Shown here piece after piece: positions 1 to 6,987 of a stretch of 10,633 nt of DNA. Source of the DNA: Candidatus Brocadiaceae bacterium (GTDB taxonomy: Bacteria > Planctomycetota > Brocadiia > SM23-32); assembly GCA_003567495.1 (NCBI GenBank), contig PWZK01000113.1, positions 1 through 10,633 on the forward strand, in the 5' to 3' direction. Position 1 is the first letter of the stretch; each line of letters opens with the position of its first letter. The notes beneath the pieces are model-generated. The model did no database searches. It worked only from the letters and a program-made list of their open reading frames with translations, and had not been told where the DNA came from. The translations under genes were made by a program, and so were the position numbers.

Positions 1-2
1 CG

Positions 3-143
3 GATATGGTGATAAATTTTATTAACAAAGGGGAGGCGACCTCATGGAAACGCCTTGCGGCGGGAGGGGTTGTCTTTTTAATCATAATTGTATTGATTAA
101 CCACATGGGGGTTCCCGAATTTCTCCGCCATCAAAGATTTTGA
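3..143 (+). CDS. C-terminal tail of an unidentified membrane protein (partial, 5' end outside window)
   Basis: An open frame enters from the left edge and stops at TGA 141-143, giving 46 visible residues. They hold one strongly hydrophobic stretch (visible residues 21-36, GGVVFLIIIVLINHMG) preceded by a basic KR pair and followed by only ten residues, so it reads as a membrane anchor near the C-terminus. It lies 40 bases upstream of the assembly ATPase and on the same strand, so it probably belongs to the same operon. The residues around the hydrophobic segment loosely recall the N-terminal anchor of small T2SS platform proteins such as GspM, but that is only an impression. An internal ATG at 6 could make this a 45-residue small protein. 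The real start cannot be judged because the upstream sequence is missing. Confidence 0.4.
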   Translation, partial: DMVINFINKGEATSWKRLAAGGVVFLIIIVLINHMGVPEFLRHQRF

Positions 144-183
144 GGTAAAGTCCGGAAATGACGTTTAAAACGAGATCCAAAAT

Positions 184-1335
184 ATGAATGACATCGATAA
201 AGATGGTAGCACTGAGCCCTCCGTACTGCTGGAAAAGATCGCAGGGGAAGCTCTTGAGGCGCAGGCCACAGATATACATCTGGAGCACACGACAGGGGGT
301 ATTTCCGTTAAGTTTCGCATAGATGGACGTCTCGTTGATATGGCGCATTTGAAAACCCCGGCCGCCAGTCGGCTGCCCACACTAATAAAATATCTTGCAA
401 AACTGAAAACCTATATGCACCGCTGCCCTCAGGACGGTGAAATTGACGGGGCAAAGTTTGGATTCAAAGGCAGGGTTCGAGTATCGGTTTATCCAACTGT
501 AGAAGGTGAAAAGGTAGCCTTGCGGATATTCAACGAAGACAAAAGAAGTTTTCGGCTTAAGAGCCTGAATCTGCCGGAAGATTATCTTGCGACTTTAAAA
601 AGACAGCTTCGACAGCCCGAAGGCCTGTTGCTGTTCACAGGTCCGGCCGGAAGCGGAAAGACCACCACAATCTACTCTTCTATTAATTATATTCTTAAAC
701 ATGGACGCACGAACATCATTACTATCGAAGACCCTGTAGAAGCACGTCTTGAGGGAGTGACTCAGACTGCAGTGGACCGTGCTGTAGGGCTTGATTTCCC
801 TCAGGCGCTTCGCTGTCTGCTGCGTCAGGATCCCGAGGTTATCGCTGTGGGGGAGATACGCGACGAAAACACGGCCAGAATAACTCTCAGAGCTGCCTTT
901 ACCGGACATCTGGGATTGTCTGCAATCCATGCGGGTTCTGTCGTGAGTGTTTTTGTGCGCCTGCTTGAGATGCAGGTCGAACCATTCCTGTTAACCTCCG
1001 CTCTCCGGCTCGTGACGGCCCAAAGGCTACTCAGGAAACTCTGTACCGGGTGTGGAGGAGAAGGGTGTGAAGAATGCCTTCAGTCCGGATACAAAGGACG
1101 CCTCCCATTGGTGGAATATGTTGTCGTGGACGAAGATGTAAGGGAGAGGGTTAAGAATTGCAGTTCTGAGAAGTCCCTGCTTGAATTTTTAAAACGCGAA
1201 AAATCTTTTCGTCCGCTTGGCGAGAGAGCAGAATATCTAATTGAAGCGGGAAAGACGGATTTGGCCGAGGTGCAGCGGGCTTTGGGCCCTGGAAGTGTAT
1301 ATGCTGGTTTGCAAACAGGTAAAGATATGGCGTAA
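184..1335 (+). CDS. gspE: GspE/PilB-family secretion or pilus-assembly ATPase, short form
   Basis: This is a hexameric traffic ATPase expected at the cytoplasmic face of the inner membrane, where ATP hydrolysis drives pseudopilin assembly through the GspF platform. Seen directly: an N2E domain beginning at residue 15 (ATDIHLEHTTGGISVKFRIDG), Walker A GPAGSGKTT at 153-161, Asp box ITIEDPVE at 179-186, Walker B with catalytic E224 in RQDPEVIAVGEIRD, and a His box with GH241-242 and H249. A zinc tetracysteine follows at C287, C290, C295 and C298, then GYKGR. At 383 residues it is far shorter than the usual 500-570, because the N1/MshEN domain is missing. The upstream in-frame region is closed by a TAA at 163-165, so ATG 184 is the first possible start and the short form is not a start-site error. 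No strong ribosome binding site is seen. The zinc and EIRD features fit GspE/PilB better than PilT. Confidence 0.93.
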   Translation: MNDIDKDGSTEPSVLLEKIAGEALEAQATDIHLEHTTGGISVKFRIDGRLVDMAHLKTPAASRLPTLIKYLAKLKTYMHRCPQDGEIDGAKFGFKGRVRVSVYPTVEGEKVALRIFNEDKRSFRLKSLNLPEDYLATLKRQLRQPEGLLLFTGPAGSGKTTTIYSSINYILKHGRTNIITIEDPVEARLEGVTQTAVDRAVGLDFPQALRCLLRQDPEVIAVGEIRDENTARITLRAAFTGHLGLSAIHAGSVVSVFVRLLEMQVEPFLLTSALRLVTAQRLLRKLCTGCGGEGCEECLQSGYKGRLPLVEYVVVDEDVRERVKNCSSEKSLLEFLKREKSFRPLGERAEYLIEAGKTDLAEVQRALGPGSVYAGLQTGKDMA

Positions 1336-1394
1336 CATTGGAAGTAAAAAGGGAACCTGAATCCAGAATTTGGAACTGACGGGGGAGGGTGTAA

Positions 1395-2408
1395 ATGGCA
1401 GGTTACATCAAGGATCTTGAGGAGTTTGCATTTTTCAATCAGCAGCTTGCCGGGATGCTCGATGCGGGTGTGCCGCTGGAAGGAGCGCTTGATCGGCTTA
1501 CCCGGGACATGAAAAAAGGGCATCTAAAACGAGTGTTTACGCAAATAAAGGAGCGGCTTAAGCTGGGCGAACCTTTCGGTGAGGTGATAGGAAATTTCAA
1601 AAACAAGCTGCCCCGGCTTTATTACCAGCTCTGCATAATCGGTGAAAGAAGTGAGAATTTGCCTTCGGTTCTAACCACTCTCGCTTCTTACTACAGATGG
1701 CAAGGCAGGCTCAAGGGCAGGCTGAAAACACTTATGTTCTACCCGATGATCCTGATGGCGGCGGCGATAGGAGTGTCATTTTTCCTTGCATTTTTACTTC
1801 CGGACATGTTGGCTGAATTGGGGGAAGACTTTTACGAGACAATGCCCCGCCGTTTCTCACTTCTAATGCAGCTTCCCTATTATTATCTCGCAGCGCTTAT
1901 AACCATGTTTATCCTGTACCTTCTGGCCGTATACACCCCTTGTCTGAAATTTTTCACCGATTACCTGGCCTGGCGGCTGAAGGTGGGCCGTTATCTTCAG
2001 CTTGCCAATCTTTCCCGTATGCTGGCGGTTCTGCTGGGTGCCGGCGTTCCTTTCTCCAGGGCGATTTCACTGCTGAAACAAGTGAGCAGCAACAGGATTA
2101 CCAGAAAATCGCTTGTGAAACTGGAAAAGGAAACAGAGTCCGGGAAGGAGATTACCGAAGCGTTTGACTCCGTCTCCACATTCCCACAGGTATTTGTATG
2201 GGCTTTGAAAAATTCCGGAGAACAGCTCCCTGAGGGATTCCGGCACAACGCCGAGATGTACGGCCGCAGATCGGAGCAACACCTTGACATGTATATATAC
2301 GCCGCAATGCCTTTCGCTATAGTTGTTATAGGGGGGTTGGTGCTGGGGAATCTGGCGATTATTTTTAAAGCTATGGAACCGCTGATAGAGATGCTGCAAA
2401 TAATGTAA
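1395..2408 (+). CDS. gspF: GspF/PilC-family inner-membrane platform protein
   Basis: This protein is predicted to form the inner-membrane platform that couples the ATPase to pseudopilus growth. It has the duplicated T2SSF layout. The first domain spans about residues 11-137 (NQQLAGMLDAGVPLEGAL, then GERSENLPSVL, then FYP before membrane span 115-137). The second spans about 206-332 (LSRMLAVLLGAGVPFSRAI, then NSGEQLPEGF, then membrane span 303-325). A third span lies near 163-182. At 337 residues it is shorter than the usual 400 or so, because the N-terminal tail before domain 1 is only about ten residues. A strong ribosome binding site (GGAGG at 1384-1388, six bases before ATG 1395) sets the start. 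It lies 59 bases after the ATPase and almost touches the next gene, which is a second, divergent member of the same family. Confidence 0.92.
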   Translation: MAGYIKDLEEFAFFNQQLAGMLDAGVPLEGALDRLTRDMKKGHLKRVFTQIKERLKLGEPFGEVIGNFKNKLPRLYYQLCIIGERSENLPSVLTTLASYYRWQGRLKGRLKTLMFYPMILMAAAIGVSFFLAFLLPDMLAELGEDFYETMPRRFSLLMQLPYYYLAALITMFILYLLAVYTPCLKFFTDYLAWRLKVGRYLQLANLSRMLAVLLGAGVPFSRAISLLKQVSSNRITRKSLVKLEKETESGKEITEAFDSVSTFPQVFVWALKNSGEQLPEGFRHNAEMYGRRSEQHLDMYIYAAMPFAIVVIGGLVLGNLAIIFKAMEPLIEMLQIM

Positions 2409-2409
2409 T

Positions 2410-3531
2410 ATGTATCCTGAAATCATAAATTCCCTCATAGGGCTCGTTATCTATTTTATAATACTTCGGTGCCTGTACATGGAGGTTACATGGCCCGACA
2501 GGGAGAGGGAGAGGGTAGATTTTCGTCTGAAAGCGCTCAGGTTTGGTATTGAAAACGGGCTGCGAGATGAAGAGATAGCGAAGGCTTTATGTGAGGAAAC
2601 AAGGCGCAAGGGGCACAGATTGGCTGCAATAAAAGAAAAGCTGGGGAAAGGCTATTCGCTGATCGAATCGCTGAGAGTACAACGCGGCCTGATTCCCCAG
2701 GGGGCTTTGTTCCTATTAACCTTTATATTCAGATTTCCGCTTATCGAGGCCCTGCGCGATACATCCCGGAATGTCTTCCCCCGGGACATCCATTCGATGC
2801 TGAAGGCAGGAGAGATAATGGGAAATCTTCCAACTATAATATCGCATGCGGAAAAGAATATAGAACAGGACCGCATGATATACACAAAAACTAACATGCA
2901 GATGCTTTATCCAATTTACTTGATCTTTGTCCCTGGCGTGATTATAAGCTCTGTGTTGGTATTCATATATCCTGAGTTTTACCATATGTTCAGCGATATG
3001 GGAATAGCGGATGATTTCTGGTATTTTTCCTACTACCACTATAGCACCTTTTTGGTTTGGTGTCTGCTTGGGATTCTGTTTGTCAGTTATTTGATTTTCC
3101 GACAGTGTCTGTCCGTAAGAAAAAGTTATTTGGCTTTCATGCAGGTGCTTAGCTCTGCACTCACACTTGACGTTGAAGAAGACGCCGCCATTGCTATGGC
3201 TGCCGCTTCAAGTAATTCCCGGATTGTAAAGCTGCGTTGCCGTAAGGCTCGGAGATTTCTTGGAAGCGGTTATACCATTGAGGAATCGATATCTAAAGCT
3301 TTCCCGCGTGGGCGGGAACTGAGCTGGTTTTTTAAGCAAAGCAGATGTTCCAATGCGGAAGATGTGTTCGAAATATGGTGTGGTATTCTGAAAGACAAGC
3401 TGGAGCGAAAAGCCGATGTGTATGCGCAGGGATTTTCCACGGGGATCGTCCTTTTTGTTGGAGCATGTGCATTTTTGGTCGCACTGTCGATTTTTATGCC
3501 ACTTATTCACCTGACGAACGCTTTAATGTAA
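2410..3531 (+). CDS. Second, divergent GspF-like inner-membrane protein
   Basis: This 373-residue protein starts one base after the previous stop codon and has no Shine-Dalgarno of its own, so translation is probably coupled. It follows the GspF plan loosely. There is an extra N-terminal membrane span (7-25), then a first domain with AGEIMGNLPTIISHAEKNIE at 133-152 and YP at 167-168 leading into span 168-188, which ends in YPEFYHMF. A further span sits at 213-231. A weak second domain begins with MQVLSSALTLDVEEDAA (244-260), has GSGYTIEESI at 285-294, and ends with span 345-366. The GE-x-x-GNLP signature and the span ending in YPEF are what tie it to GspF; the second domain is poorly conserved. 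It could act as a heterodimer partner of the first GspF or as a diverged structural subunit. Family membership is fairly sure, the role is not. Confidence 0.8.
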   Translation: MYPEIINSLIGLVIYFIILRCLYMEVTWPDRERERVDFRLKALRFGIENGLRDEEIAKALCEETRRKGHRLAAIKEKLGKGYSLIESLRVQRGLIPQGALFLLTFIFRFPLIEALRDTSRNVFPRDIHSMLKAGEIMGNLPTIISHAEKNIEQDRMIYTKTNMQMLYPIYLIFVPGVIISSVLVFIYPEFYHMFSDMGIADDFWYFSYYHYSTFLVWCLLGILFVSYLIFRQCLSVRKSYLAFMQVLSSALTLDVEEDAAIAMAAASSNSRIVKLRCRKARRFLGSGYTIEESISKAFPRGRELSWFFKQSRCSNAEDVFEIWCGILKDKLERKADVYAQGFSTGIVLFVGACAFLVALSIFMPLIHLTNALM

Positions 3532-3547
3532 CGAGGGCGATGGCTTG

Positions 3548-3958
3548 ATGGAGAACAACAGAAAAGGCTGGATGACGATGGAGATGATGACCGCTCTGGC
3601 TATTCTGACAGTAGCTATGTTTCCTCTTATGACTCTTCAGATTGCGGGCGTAAGTTTTACGCGTAGCCTTTACCACGATACGGTGCTTTCAGAGTTGATG
3701 ACCGACAGACTTGCAATTCTGAGGGAGGGGGGCTGGGAGAAGTACGGTCTCTGTGAAAACAAAGAAATCGCCCTTTACGGCCGGGCGGCGAAAAACCTGC
3801 CACAGGGCCGTCTCAAACTTACCATGCGCGAGTCGAAGAGAAGTGACGAAGTGCGCGAAATTATCTTGCGCTGGAAAGAGGATTCCCACGAGATAGAAAG
3901 AAAATCAGCGGTGTTTGTTGGCCAGAATAAAAGTGAAAATGATGAAAAAGATGATTGA
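3548..3958 (+). CDS. Type IV prepilin-like minor pseudopilin, GspI/PilV-like
   Basis: This 136-residue protein has a short charged leader (MENNRKG) followed directly by a hydrophobic helix beginning WMTMEMMTALAIL. That gives G at -1 and E at +5, the type IV prepilin pattern recognised by the prepilin peptidase. The helix is followed by a small soluble domain. Its end, with REIILRWKEDSHEIERKSAVFVG, resembles the W-containing strand of PilV/GspI proteins, so I call it a minor pseudopilin of that type. GAGGG at 3533-3537 lies ten bases before ATG 3548; a TTG at 3545 is a possible alternative with tighter spacing. It begins 16 bases after the second GspF gene and overlaps the next gene. The hydrophilic tail NKSENDEKDD is unusually acidic for the family. 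Confidence 0.8.
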   Translation: MENNRKGWMTMEMMTALAILTVAMFPLMTLQIAGVSFTRSLYHDTVLSELMTDRLAILREGGWEKYGLCENKEIALYGRAAKNLPQGRLKLTMRESKRSDEVREIILRWKEDSHEIERKSAVFVGQNKSENDEKDD

Positions 3959-4451
3959 GAAAAGAATGGGTGGACAGGGGAGACGTAACATCGCTCTACT
4001 TGAATGCATTGTTTATATAGCCGTAGCGGCAATGATTATGAACTTTGGGGCTGTTTACGCGTTCCGTTTATGGCGCGGGCACCGGGGGCAGGCCTGGTTT
4101 GCCGGTCGGGCCGTTGAGGTGAGGTTGGTGGGGCAAAAAATAAGACGAAAAATCGAAAAGAGTTCTTCGGTTGTGCTGGAACATGCCGAGAACCCGGGAA
4201 TAATTGTCAGTGGATTAAACGGGAAGACGATATTTTTCCTGGAAGATTCCCGTCTGTATCGAGGCGTTTTGCGGAACGGAGTGGTAGGAGAAAAGAAATC
4301 TTTGTTGCGTGAGGTCGAGAACTTTTCTGTGGAGAAAAAGAGTGAAGGAACCGCTGATTTTTTTCTCGTAGACATTGTGCTTGAGAGTAGCGGTGCCTGG
4401 AGCGGGCCCGAACCCGTATTCAGTTTTAGTGCCGTTGCAAAAGGAGATTAA
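3939..4451 (+). CDS. Minor pseudopilin, GspJ-like, with non-canonical leader cleavage site
   Basis: Seen: a basic leader, then IALLECIVYIAVAAMIM, a hydrophobic helix with Glu at the +5 position typical of type IV pilins. The soluble domain contains KIRRKIEKSSSVVLE and NGKTIFFLEDSRLYRGVLRNG, a strand-rich pattern like GspJ, and ends in KGD. The residue before the predicted mature N-terminus is Asn rather than the usual Gly. The start is uncertain: ATGs at 3939, 3942, 3951 and 3966 are all in frame and none has a strong ribosome binding site. ATG 3966, eight bases after the preceding stop, would give an eight-residue leader (MGGQGRRN). ATG 3939 would give 170 residues. The overlap with the preceding gene suggests coupled translation. 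Position between GspI-like and GspK-like genes matches the common I-J-K order of T2SS operons and supports the GspJ call. Confidence 0.7.
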   Translation: MMKKMIEKRMGGQGRRNIALLECIVYIAVAAMIMNFGAVYAFRLWRGHRGQAWFAGRAVEVRLVGQKIRRKIEKSSSVVLEHAENPGIIVSGLNGKTIFFLEDSRLYRGVLRNGVVGEKKSLLREVENFSVEKKSEGTADFFLVDIVLESSGAWSGPEPVFSFSAVAKGD

Positions 4452-4453
4452 CG

Positions 4454-4819
4454 ATGCTCGAAAATAACCGTAATGGATCAGTTGTTATTTTTGTCCTCGT
4501 CCTGATCGCAGCGGTCATAATAGTTACCCACTCTGCATTGCGGAGCGTCCACCGGTCGGGGCGTTTGCTTGGATCACTTGCTGGGCGCGAAGCAGCGCGC
4601 GAGACGGCCGGGGCGGGTTTGGAATATGCAAAAGCGGAAGTCTACAGAAGGCATATCTCTGGTGATGAACTTCCGGCTGAAGGAATCGAATTTGAAGGGG
4701 TAAACTGGTCTGCATCCGCCCGCCCTTCTGATAATGCCGGCGAATATAAACTGACGGGCAGCGGACGATACGGACGGGAAAAAGAGACTGTCAGCATCAT
4801 TCTGAAACTTAATGAATAA
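4454..4819 (+). CDS. Minor pseudopilin, GspK/PilX-like, short
   Basis: This 121-residue protein carries the leader MLENNRNG, then a hydrophobic helix (SVVIFVLVLIAAVIIV) with no Glu at +5. Lack of that Glu is typical of GspK and PilX, the tip subunits of the pseudopilus or pilus. The following ETAGAGLEYAKAEVYRR helix matches the A-rich region found after the membrane segment in this family, and a small strand-rich domain ends in VSIILKLNE. It is much shorter than canonical GspK (about 300 residues), so the inserted GspK domain is absent, and PilX-like is the better label. A clear AAGGAG at 4441-4446 lies seven bases before the ATG, overlapping the end of the previous gene. It appears to be the last gene of the secretion operon. 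Confidence 0.72.
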   Translation: MLENNRNGSVVIFVLVLIAAVIIVTHSALRSVHRSGRLLGSLAGREAARETAGAGLEYAKAEVYRRHISGDELPAEGIEFEGVNWSASARPSDNAGEYKLTGSGRYGREKETVSIILKLNE

Positions 4820-5069
4820 GACAGAACCGCGAATACTTAGCCGTTTATGAGGAAAAAATAACAGAACGATAATCTTGCCGATACGTTCCTGCGACGGCAG
4901 GTGGGGCTGTGTTGTTTTTTGAACTACTGCCGAGGTTTGTGCTTGCGAAATACAACCCCGCCCTGGCGGCAACAGATTTATCTATTGCTACTTATCTTTT
5001 TCCCGCAGGAAAGACGCCTTGCGGTAAGTCCTCAGTGAATAGCGTTGGTTTACTATATGGCTGCCTTTT
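4820..5069. other. Non-coding gap after the pseudopilin operon
   Basis: No frame here looks protein-coding. There are small potential hairpins at 4888-4901 (CCTGC/GCAGG) and 5003-5024 (CCGC-AGG pairing with CCTTGCGG, one bulge). A T-run at 4915-4920 lies thirteen bases beyond the first hairpin, too far for a standard intrinsic terminator. A transcript end for the left operon and a promoter for the right cluster would be expected somewhere in this gap, but I cannot place either with confidence. Confidence 0.4.
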
Positions 5070-5149
5070 GTAGCACAGGCGTCCCGCCTGCATCGTACGA
5101 GAGGCGGGGCACTACGCAAAACGAACGCAGGCGAGGACGCCTGCGCTAC
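5070..5149. repeat. REP-like nested inverted-repeat element
   Basis: Two GC-rich arms, 5070-5091 and 5127-5149, are near-perfect reverse complements of each other and both carry the flank GTAGC/GCTAC. Each arm is also a hairpin by itself: CAGGCG-TCC-CGCCTG at 5076-5090, and GCAGGCG-AGGA-CGCCTGC at 5127-5144. The middle part holds AGGCGGG (5102-5108), which can also pair with CCCGCCT in the left arm (5083-5089), and a GCACTAC resembling a truncated third unit. Such paired palindromes between genes are typical of REP/BIME-type elements mobilised by REP-associated IS200-like transposases. No transposase is present in this window. It could also act as a transcription barrier or mRNA stabiliser between the two clusters. 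Confidence 0.75.
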
Positions 5150-5220
5150 TTTTAACGTGGCTCACTGAATACTCATGCCTTGCGTATTGACTCGATCACC
5201 TATGTGAGCGGGATAAAGAA

Positions 5221-6987
5221 ATGAAAAAACATCCACGAGGACTGACGATAATGGCAGTGGTTCATTTTGCATATGCCCTTGCCATGCTGGGTGGCATACT
5301 TTCCGCCTTCCTGGTCTACGTGCTCTCGCCCGAGTTTCGCCGGCCCTTCGATATGGGAATGGGATTCTGGCTCCCCTTACTGATATTGTTTTCACCCCGC
5401 TTCTTCCTCTTTTTGCCTGCCTTTACCATGTTCGTCGTTTCCGGCATCGGATTCCTGAAACACCGCCGCCGGACGGGACTCGTCGGCGGTCTGGCGCTCT
5501 GCTTGCTGTGGCTGGCCCATACCGCCGCGTTCGCGAGCGTTCACGGATTTCAGGCCTGGCTCTGGTATGCACCGCTTGTGATCTATCTCGTCCTCGCTTT
5601 TTTTTTGCTTCTCACCCGATACCGCCTCGTTTTTTCAAAGAAAAAGGAGCCCGGGGAAAAAATCGGAAAACTCCGCAGATTCGCCGTAGCGCTCCCCTTT
5701 GCCGCTCTACTTTTTCTCTTTGCTACCACCACGCTTATCAGTATGGCGATGATAATACTCGGACGTGACGCACCCCCGCCCGACACGTCGGATTTAGCCC
5801 GACAGCGCCCGGCGATACCCGACGCTGAAAACGCCTTCGCGCCGTTTGCCGAGGCGGAGGAGGTCCGGCACCGGCCGGAGGACCGTCGGCTCATACCCGA
5901 CTATCTGGCAGGCGAAGACGTAGATGATGACGACGTTCGTGAAACAATCGAGAAGAATAAAAAGACTTTTAAAAAGATCGGAGAGGGACTGGAACGGGAA
6001 ACTGTTCAGGTGCCGGAGGGGCTGTATAAACCTCGGGACGGCCATGGTCTGGTCGCTATCCCTCTCTTGCCTTACCTTCGGGACTGGAGGGGGTTGGCAA
6101 GGCTGAAGGCCATGAAAGGTAAATACAAACTCGTGGAGGGCCGATATGCTGAGGCAACCGATAGCTGTCTGATGCTGCTGCGGTTTGGTGATATGATAAG
6201 GAAAGATGATGCGGAATATACCATAAATGCTCTGCTGGGAATCGCCCTTACGGAACTCGGGCTGGACCTTGCAAGAAAAATTGGGCGCACACCTGACGTG
6301 TCGATGTCCAAACTTTACCGGCTCTCGGACGCATTGGTTGCGCTTGGACCATACGACGCAGCCCTGGCCAATGCTTTGAAGGGAGAATACGCAATTGTAG
6401 ATGGTGGTATTGGCGAAATGCGGGATTTTGTTTTTGGCCCAGCGGAACTGTATCCTTTGCCTTCGGACAGAAGGAATCTACGAAATGTATACTATTTCTT
6501 CCAGCCTGATGTAACCAGGCGTAGATTTGTCGACCATGTGATGGATATTATAGATAACATCTCCAAACCCTACTCGGAAGTTGAGTTTTTTGATGATGAA
6601 GAGCCTGAGGGGTTTTTTCGGCAACTTTTCCGCCCCAATGCAGTAGGAAAGTATCTCGTAACAAATATAATGGCCCCCAATAAGAGAATCCTGGAGCTAA
6701 AGACTGAAACGGATACAACCCTTGCTGGCACCCGCCTCATAGTTGCATGTAATCTTTATAGGCGGGAAAAAGGCCGGTTGCCCGAAAACCTCAACTCACT
6801 CGTGCCGGAGTATCTGGATTCCGTCCCGATAGACCCCTACGACGGGGAGCCGTTCCGATATTTCCGCGCGGAAGCCGTCGTCTATTCGGTCGGGAAAAAC
6901 CTGGAGGATGGCGGCGGAACGGACGATGATGATATAGTGTTCGAGATTGAGAAAAGGAATGAAGAAAATGATAACAAAAAGTCTTAA
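5221..6987 (+). CDS. Large membrane protein with PPPD motif and GspG-like C-terminal segment (paralog 1)
   Basis: I do not recognise a named family. The 588 residues start with HPRGLTIMAVVHFAYA, a common opening of small bacterial membrane proteins, and contain about six membrane spans (10-33, 50-78 as one or two, 86-106, 113-132, 153-180). Next comes GRDAPPPDTSDL at 181-192, then a mostly helical domain with an acidic run (GEDVDDDDVRE), FFQPD at 426-430 and RPNAVGK at 471-477. Residues 503-566 resemble the C-terminal part of the GspG pseudopilin: helix, LPENLNSLVPEYLDSVP, DPYDGEPFRYF, then YSVGKNLEDGGG. The tail is highly charged. The same order recurs in the protein at 8032-10332. The ribosome binding site before ATG 5221 is weak; ATG 5251 has GAGGA at a good distance, but the N-terminal motif favours 5221. 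Role unknown; the domain after the last span probably lies outside the cytoplasm. Confidence 0.8.
   Translation: MKKHPRGLTIMAVVHFAYALAMLGGILSAFLVYVLSPEFRRPFDMGMGFWLPLLILFSPRFFLFLPAFTMFVVSGIGFLKHRRRTGLVGGLALCLLWLAHTAAFASVHGFQAWLWYAPLVIYLVLAFFLLLTRYRLVFSKKKEPGEKIGKLRRFAVALPFAALLFLFATTTLISMAMIILGRDAPPPDTSDLARQRPAIPDAENAFAPFAEAEEVRHRPEDRRLIPDYLAGEDVDDDDVRETIEKNKKTFKKIGEGLERETVQVPEGLYKPRDGHGLVAIPLLPYLRDWRGLARLKAMKGKYKLVEGRYAEATDSCLMLLRFGDMIRKDDAEYTINALLGIALTELGLDLARKIGRTPDVSMSKLYRLSDALVALGPYDAALANALKGEYAIVDGGIGEMRDFVFGPAELYPLPSDRRNLRNVYYFFQPDVTRRRFVDHVMDIIDNISKPYSEVEFFDDEEPEGFFRQLFRPNAVGKYLVTNIMAPNKRILELKTETDTTLAGTRLIVACNLYRREKGRLPENLNSLVPEYLDSVPIDPYDGEPFRYFRAEAVVYSVGKNLEDGGGTDDDDIVFEIEKRNEENDNKKS

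Noticed and set aside
158..187. Nine-codon frame overlapping the ATPase start in an ATGA-like arrangement
   Set aside because: Too short, no ribosome binding site and no reason to think it is translated other than chance.
1345..1380. Short palindrome TCCAGAATTTGGA between the ATPase and first GspF gene as an operator
   Set aside because: Only four paired bases each side of a weak centre, and it sits inside a tightly spaced operon with no regulator nearby.
4888..4920. Hairpin CCTGC/GCAGG followed by a T-run, as a terminator of the pseudopilin operon
   Set aside because: The stem is only five pairs and the T-run starts thirteen bases after it, so it does not fit an intrinsic terminator.
4574..4972. 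Minus-strand open frame of 132 codons covering the K-like gene and the gap
   Set aside because: It mirrors the real plus-strand gene for much of its length, has no motif, and its composition in the gap does not look coding.
5016..5185. Partial repeats (GCCTTGCG, CTCA-x-TGAATA) on both sides of the palindromic element as target-site duplications
   Set aside because: The copies differ in order and spacing and do not abut the element, so they are not a credible insertion footprint.
5187..5206. TTGACT as a -35 box for the right-hand cluster
   Set aside because: No matching -10 box lies at the right distance before the start codon at 5221.
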